Shown here: piece after piece, positions 61,028-64,000 of the stretch
Layout of the letters: each line of letters starts with the position of its first letter
Position numbering within the stretch: the first letter of the stretch is position 1
Origin: an uncultured Bacilli bacterium
GTDB taxonomy: Bacteria; Bacillota_I; Bacilli_A; RF39; UBA660
DNA: 64,000 nucleotides
Direction of reading: 5' to 3'
Assembly (NCBI GenBank): GCA_934098665.1
Contig: CAKOOO010000001.1
Span: forward strand, 1 to 64,000
Program-made: the position numbers and the translations under genes
Notes under the pieces: generated by a model
The model's input: only the letters and a program-made list of their open reading frames with translations
What the model was told of the DNA's origin: nothing
Database searches by the model: none

Positions 61028-63511
61028 TTACTCTATTACAAAAGGATTTGTATATGAGCCATCACCTGATGATATTTCAGTTCCAGGTTTGATGGAAACG
61101 GCAGAGCGCACACCCCCCTCGCGGCCCACGTTTTCGTTCCAGCTACTGGAGCTCACTCCCAAGACGGCGGAGGTGTTAATGCCGAATCTGTAGGGAGAAC
61201 TAAGAAAAACATTTTGGCCATTATCAAAGTAATGACCATTTGAATTTGAATATCCCGCTAAACTTAATTCTGGTGCTGTTAATAATCCTATAGGATATTT
61301 TAACCTTGCTTTTGGATTATTTACACTAAATCTATCTGTTTCATTTGCACATACTAAACTTTTATTCCTTAGACTATAATTTTTAAATTGTAATTCAGTT
61401 GTTGTACTTCCTCCATTTGGATTCCAACCATTTTGTGATTCATTATCCATTGACCTATCATTACAAAATACTGTATCTTCTAGCCTATCATCATATTTAT
61501 CTTTTATATTTTCTTCATACCAACTATCTATATATGCTTTTATTGTACTATCTTTTGTATTTACATCATCGTTATATAACATTTCATTTAAAGCATCATT
61601 TACTGATTTTCCTCCAGTTAAGGTTATGTAATATAACGTTCCATTAGAATCATAATATACATAATAAACGGAGGTACAGCTATTACCATTTGTTAAACAT
61701 GTATAATGATGAGTATTTACATTTGTACTACTTGTACTCCATGTATCTGAATTTATTGTTACTGTATCAGTTAATGTATATGTTCCATTATATGTAAATG
61801 ATGAACCAAATACATAATTACTTCCATTATCTGTTCCATCTACATCTCCTTTTGACAATGAGTAATAATAAATATAATTTGATTTATATCCTACTATATA
61901 ATATACATTCGTACATGTTTCTGTTATAGAACTACTACTACAAGTATATTTTCCCACTAATGAACTTATATTTGACCATGTTACATTTAATGTTGTTGCT
62001 GTTGCACTATCAAGTGTATATTTACTCATACTACTATCATATATTACTGCATCGGCATATGCTTTTGTTCCATCGAAATATTCATTATTTACTATTGCTT
62101 TACTTGAAGGTGTATATACTTTGTTTTCATTATACATGTATCCCACATATGCTGGTGAATTATAATTACTATTAAATAGAGTTGTTCCTATTTGTGAATT
62201 ATCTCCTATATTATTACATGATTTTATTATACTATTAACTCTACCAAAACTAAATATTACATTATTTCTATCTCCTATCGTCCATGAATATTTTCTTGTA
62301 TATATAATTTTTATTACATTTGATGTAGTTAAGTTTTTAAAAACAATTTGTCCATTATCTGTTCCTGTAAATTTTCCTTGACTTACGTTATCTTTAAATA
62401 TTTCTACATTTATACCATATTCATAATCATTCATTGATAAATCATAATTTATTACATAATCTCCATTTGATGGTGCAGTAAATGATATTGTTGAACTATT
62501 TGTTCCAGTATTTGTACTTGTCCACATTTTATTTGTTTCATCAAATGTATATGGATATGTAGCATCATTACTTAAATTTACATATTCTGACTGACTTAAT
62601 GACTCTGAAGTATAAAAATCTTTCTGTACACCATTATATACTATTTTAACTCCACCAGTATCTGTAGTTCTTACTATCTTCCAGCAGTAGTTTGCAAATA
62701 AAACATTATTATTTTCTACATTGCCATCAAAATAATATATATTATTTGCATATGTTGTTGTATCGCCATAATCTGCTCCATTATATAGTTTTACATATTC
62801 ATCATTTGCATTATATCTTTTAGCAATTGCATTATATAAAGTTGGTTCTAATTCTTCAACTGTACAACTATTATTTTCTACATATATTGTTCCTGTAAAC
62901 GATTTATCTACTAGTTGTGACTGGTCTAAATTTAAATTATAGTATCTTCCTGTTATATTTATATCTTGTATAGTACTTGTTCCACTACTTTTAATGGTGG
63001 CTCCTTTTACAAGTATTTTTTTTGCTCCTACTGTAGATGTTTTTGGTGTCCATGAGCTATCATAAGCAAAATTAGTTTCATTTACATAACTATTTGTTCC
63101 ACTTGGGCTTTCTACTTGCATCGTAATTTCTTTTGTAGCTCCACTTGTTACATTTACTGTGTTTCCATATATTTCACTATCAAGATTATATTCATATACT
63201 ACATCATATGTACATGTTGTTGTTACGTTTGGTGCTCCAGTTAAATTAACAGTAAGCGTTGCTGTATTTTCTGCGGCTAGTCCAGTATTTCCCTTAAACA
63301 TACCACTTTTAGGTACTATTACATTTAAATTTGCACTTGTGGCAATAAAAGAGGTATTACCTATATCATTTGCATAAATATTTACCGCTACTTTATTTTC
63401 TAAATTTACTGTAAACATCCCAAAATATGCAAATGATGCCCCAATTAATATTAGAAGTAATACTAAACATGCTATAGCACTTTTTATAGTTATTTTCTTT
63501 TTATTTTTCAT
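61028..63511 (-). CDS. Surface protein 4: phase-variable, retroelement-type hypervariable lectin-like protein (827 aa)
   Basis: This is a mosaic. Residues 1-225 match surface protein 1 (FAYFGMFTVNLENKVAVNIY; GLAAENTATLTVNLTGAPNV). Residues about 228-827 match surface protein 2 (FANYCWKIVRTTDTGGVKIV; NDALNEMLYNDDVNTKDSTI; YPIGLLTAPELSLAGY). The lectin-like end has VFLSSPYRF and GGVRSAVSIKPG, and the DNA between them is GC-rich, with NNC codons that differ from those of surface protein 2. The promoter points away from the gene, so it should be silent in this assembly. AAGAAAGGAAAGAAG precedes the ATG. Confidence 0.8.
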   Translation of the reverse strand: MKNKKKITIKSAIACLVLLLILIGASFAYFGMFTVNLENKVAVNIYANDIGNTSFIATSANLNVIVPKSGMFKGNTGLAAENTATLTVNLTGAPNVTTTCTYDVVYEYNLDSEIYGNTVNVTSGATKEITMQVESPSGTNSYVNETNFAYDSSWTPKTSTVGAKKILVKGATIKSSGTSTIQDINITGRYYNLNLDQSQLVDKSFTGTIYVENNSCTVEELEPTLYNAIAKRYNANDEYVKLYNGADYGDTTTYANNIYYFDGNVENNNVLFANYCWKIVRTTDTGGVKIVYNGVQKDFYTSESLSQSEYVNLSNDATYPYTFDETNKMWTSTNTGTNSSTISFTAPSNGDYVINYDLSMNDYEYGINVEIFKDNVSQGKFTGTDNGQIVFKNLTTSNVIKIIYTRKYSWTIGDRNNVIFSFGRVNSIIKSCNNIGDNSQIGTTLFNSNYNSPAYVGYMYNENKVYTPSSKAIVNNEYFDGTKAYADAVIYDSSMSKYTLDSATATTLNVTWSNISSLVGKYTCSSSSITETCTNVYYIVGYKSNYIYYYSLSKGDVDGTDNGSNYVFGSSFTYNGTYTLTDTVTINSDTWSTSSTNVNTHHYTCLTNGNSCTSVYYVYYDSNGTLYYITLTGGKSVNDALNEMLYNDDVNTKDSTIKAYIDSWYEENIKDKYDDRLEDTVFCNDRSMDNESQNGWNPNGGSTTTELQFKNYSLRNKSLVCANETDRFSVNNPKARLKYPIGLLTAPELSLAGYSNSNGHYFDNGQNVFLSSPYRFGINTSAVLGVSSSSWNENVGREGGVRSAVSIKPGTEISSGDGSYTNPFVIE
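61098..61200 (-). other. Candidate diversity-generating variable region (surface protein 4)
   Basis: I counted 50 G/C in the 80 bases at 61101-61180 (62.5%). The coding strand has AAC, AGC, GGC, CGC, ACC and TCC at variable places. Against surface protein 2 the fixed codons are GCC, GTC, GTG, TCC, TGG and the GC-rich end GGGGGGTGTGCGCTC. The pattern fits adenine-specific mutagenesis of a common template rich in AAC. Confidence 0.7.
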
Positions 63512-63622
63512 AAAAACTTCTTTCCTTTCTTTAGTATGTTATTTATTATTTAAATAAATACGAACAATTAAAATTTTTTCAAAATTTAAATCTTAATTTT
63601 TTCCCGTAAGTACGCACGTCTT

Positions 63623-63769
63623 TTTTCTTATATTAGGTAGATTTAAGAAAAATACATAACGTAATTTCGTTATTTAGACTTTAAAAATTACAAAAAATGA
63701 TGTATTATTTAATAGTAAGGTACGTAAAATCGAAGTAAGATTTTCTTAAATCTACCTACTTTAGGAAAA
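63623..63769. promoter_or_regulatory. Invertible promoter cassette of surface protein 4 (OFF)
   Basis: Proximal site 63623-63651 and distal site 63741-63769 hold the perfect 18-bp inverted repeat TAGGTAGATTTAAGAAAA (63634-63651; 63741-63758). The promoter inside reads on plus, away from the gene: -35 TTTAAA (63680-63685), 17 bases, -10 TATTAT (63703-63708). The context CGTTATTTAGACTTTAAA is the same as in surface protein 2 but on the other strand. The segment spans 125 bp. Confidence 0.82.
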
Positions 63770-63827
63770 TACGAACAAGATAAACACTTAAGAAAATGAA
63801 AATTAATAAATTTTTTAAATTTACATA

Positions 63828-63858
63828 AAAAAATTAAAGTAAATTACTCTAATTTTCT
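63828..63858 (-). terminator. Possible bidirectional terminator
   Basis: TTAGAGTAA and TTTACTTTAA pair imperfectly, with T-runs on both sides. It could end the partial gene on minus and the flipped-promoter transcript on plus. Confidence 0.4.
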
Positions 63859-64000
63859 TATTTATTAACTCCATATTTTTTAGTAATAGGATCTAAAAAT
63901 AATTCATTTTTTAAGGGATATATTGTTAAAAGTAAATAAAAAGCAAATATAATAAATAAAATAATGCAACCTAAATAATTTAAAACAAATATTTCTTTAA
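63858..64000 (-). CDS. Partial small membrane protein (C-terminal part)
   Basis: The frame is open from the window edge to a TAA stop and encodes 46 residues: NYLGCIILFIIFAFYLLLTI, then PLKNELFLDPITKKYGVNK. It is one membrane helix and a short polar tail. No family is recognised. Confidence 0.5.
   Translation of the reverse strand, partial: KEIFVLNYLGCIILFIIFAFYLLLTIYPLKNELFLDPITKKYGVNK

Noticed and set aside
1..64000. Mycoplasma-type code (TGA as Trp)
   Set aside because: TGA is used as a stop at the end of the b/delta-like gene, and Trp is encoded by TGG throughout.
1..64000. CRISPR arrays, tRNA or rRNA genes, complete insertion sequences
   Set aside because: No regularly spaced repeat series, no tRNA T-loop or acceptor pattern, and no intact transposase or integrase were recognised by eye; an automated scan was not possible.

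Overview
The window is AT-rich, compact Bacillota DNA that uses the standard code: the b/delta-like gene ends on TGA, and tryptophan is TGG. It carries Gram-positive cell-division genes, an LTA-synthase-like protein and spore-coat-type genes (SpoVIF-like, CotY/CotZ-like) with sigma-K-like promoters. Short leaders, overlapping genes, trimmed proteins and an ATPase type otherwise known from mollicutes suggest an uncultured, gut-type, spore-forming member of Bacilli near the Erysipelotrichales/RF39/Mollicutes branch. This placement is inference.

Layout. 1-2.5 kb: a partial gene, an RsgI-like membrane protein, an XRE regulator and a MazG-like hydrolase. 2.5-10 kb: pnp, rpsO, a Nudix remnant, the division cluster pbpB-ftsL-rsmH-mraZ, and rpmF-yceD, all on the minus strand. 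11-12.4 kb: a flippase on the plus strand. 12.5-14.6 kb: surface protein 1 and a decayed toxin-like element. 14.6-29.5 kb: prs, then a minus-strand operon encoding an F1-like rotary ATPase with giant surface proteins. 29.6-35.9 kb: spoVIF, truB, rbfA, infB, a dCMP deaminase, ylxR, nusA and a shortened rimP. 35.9-46 kb: a membrane protein, surface protein 2, topA, an LTA-synthase-like gene, rnhB and rbgA. 46-51 kb: decayed and accessory genes (RhuM remnants, KilA-N, a cell-wall-anchored protein). 51-54.5 kb: spore-coat-like genes and a RodA/FtsW protein. 54.5-64 kb: a type I toxin-like module, surface protein 3, a 1081-residue helical protein, a DUF218 protein, surface protein 4 and a partial gene.

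Two systems stand out. First, the F1-like operon has alpha, beta, gamma, an epsilon-like protein, a b/delta-like fusion and a c-like hairpin. The essential c-subunit carboxylate is Ala and no a subunit is present. Two large extracellular proteins, of 1962 and 443 residues, are encoded at the head of the operon. This looks like an ATP-driven machine that does not move protons and acts on the cell surface, related in concept to the F1-like X0 ATPases of mycoplasmas.

Second, four paralogous surface proteins with C-type-lectin-like C-termini share an upstream promoter cassette. In three of them the promoter lies inside a 125-126 bp segment bounded by perfect 18-bp inverted repeats. Each repeat sits in a 29-bp site resembling a tyrosine-recombinase site, with conserved arms and a locus-specific 8-bp core. 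One promoter points away from its gene (OFF), two point toward it (ON), and the fourth locus has lost its proximal site (locked ON). Two of the four genes end in GC-rich tracts of NNC codons typical of diversity-generating-retroelement targets. Phase variation and targeted hypermutation therefore appear to be combined on one family of surface receptors. Neither the recombinase nor the retroelement is in the window.
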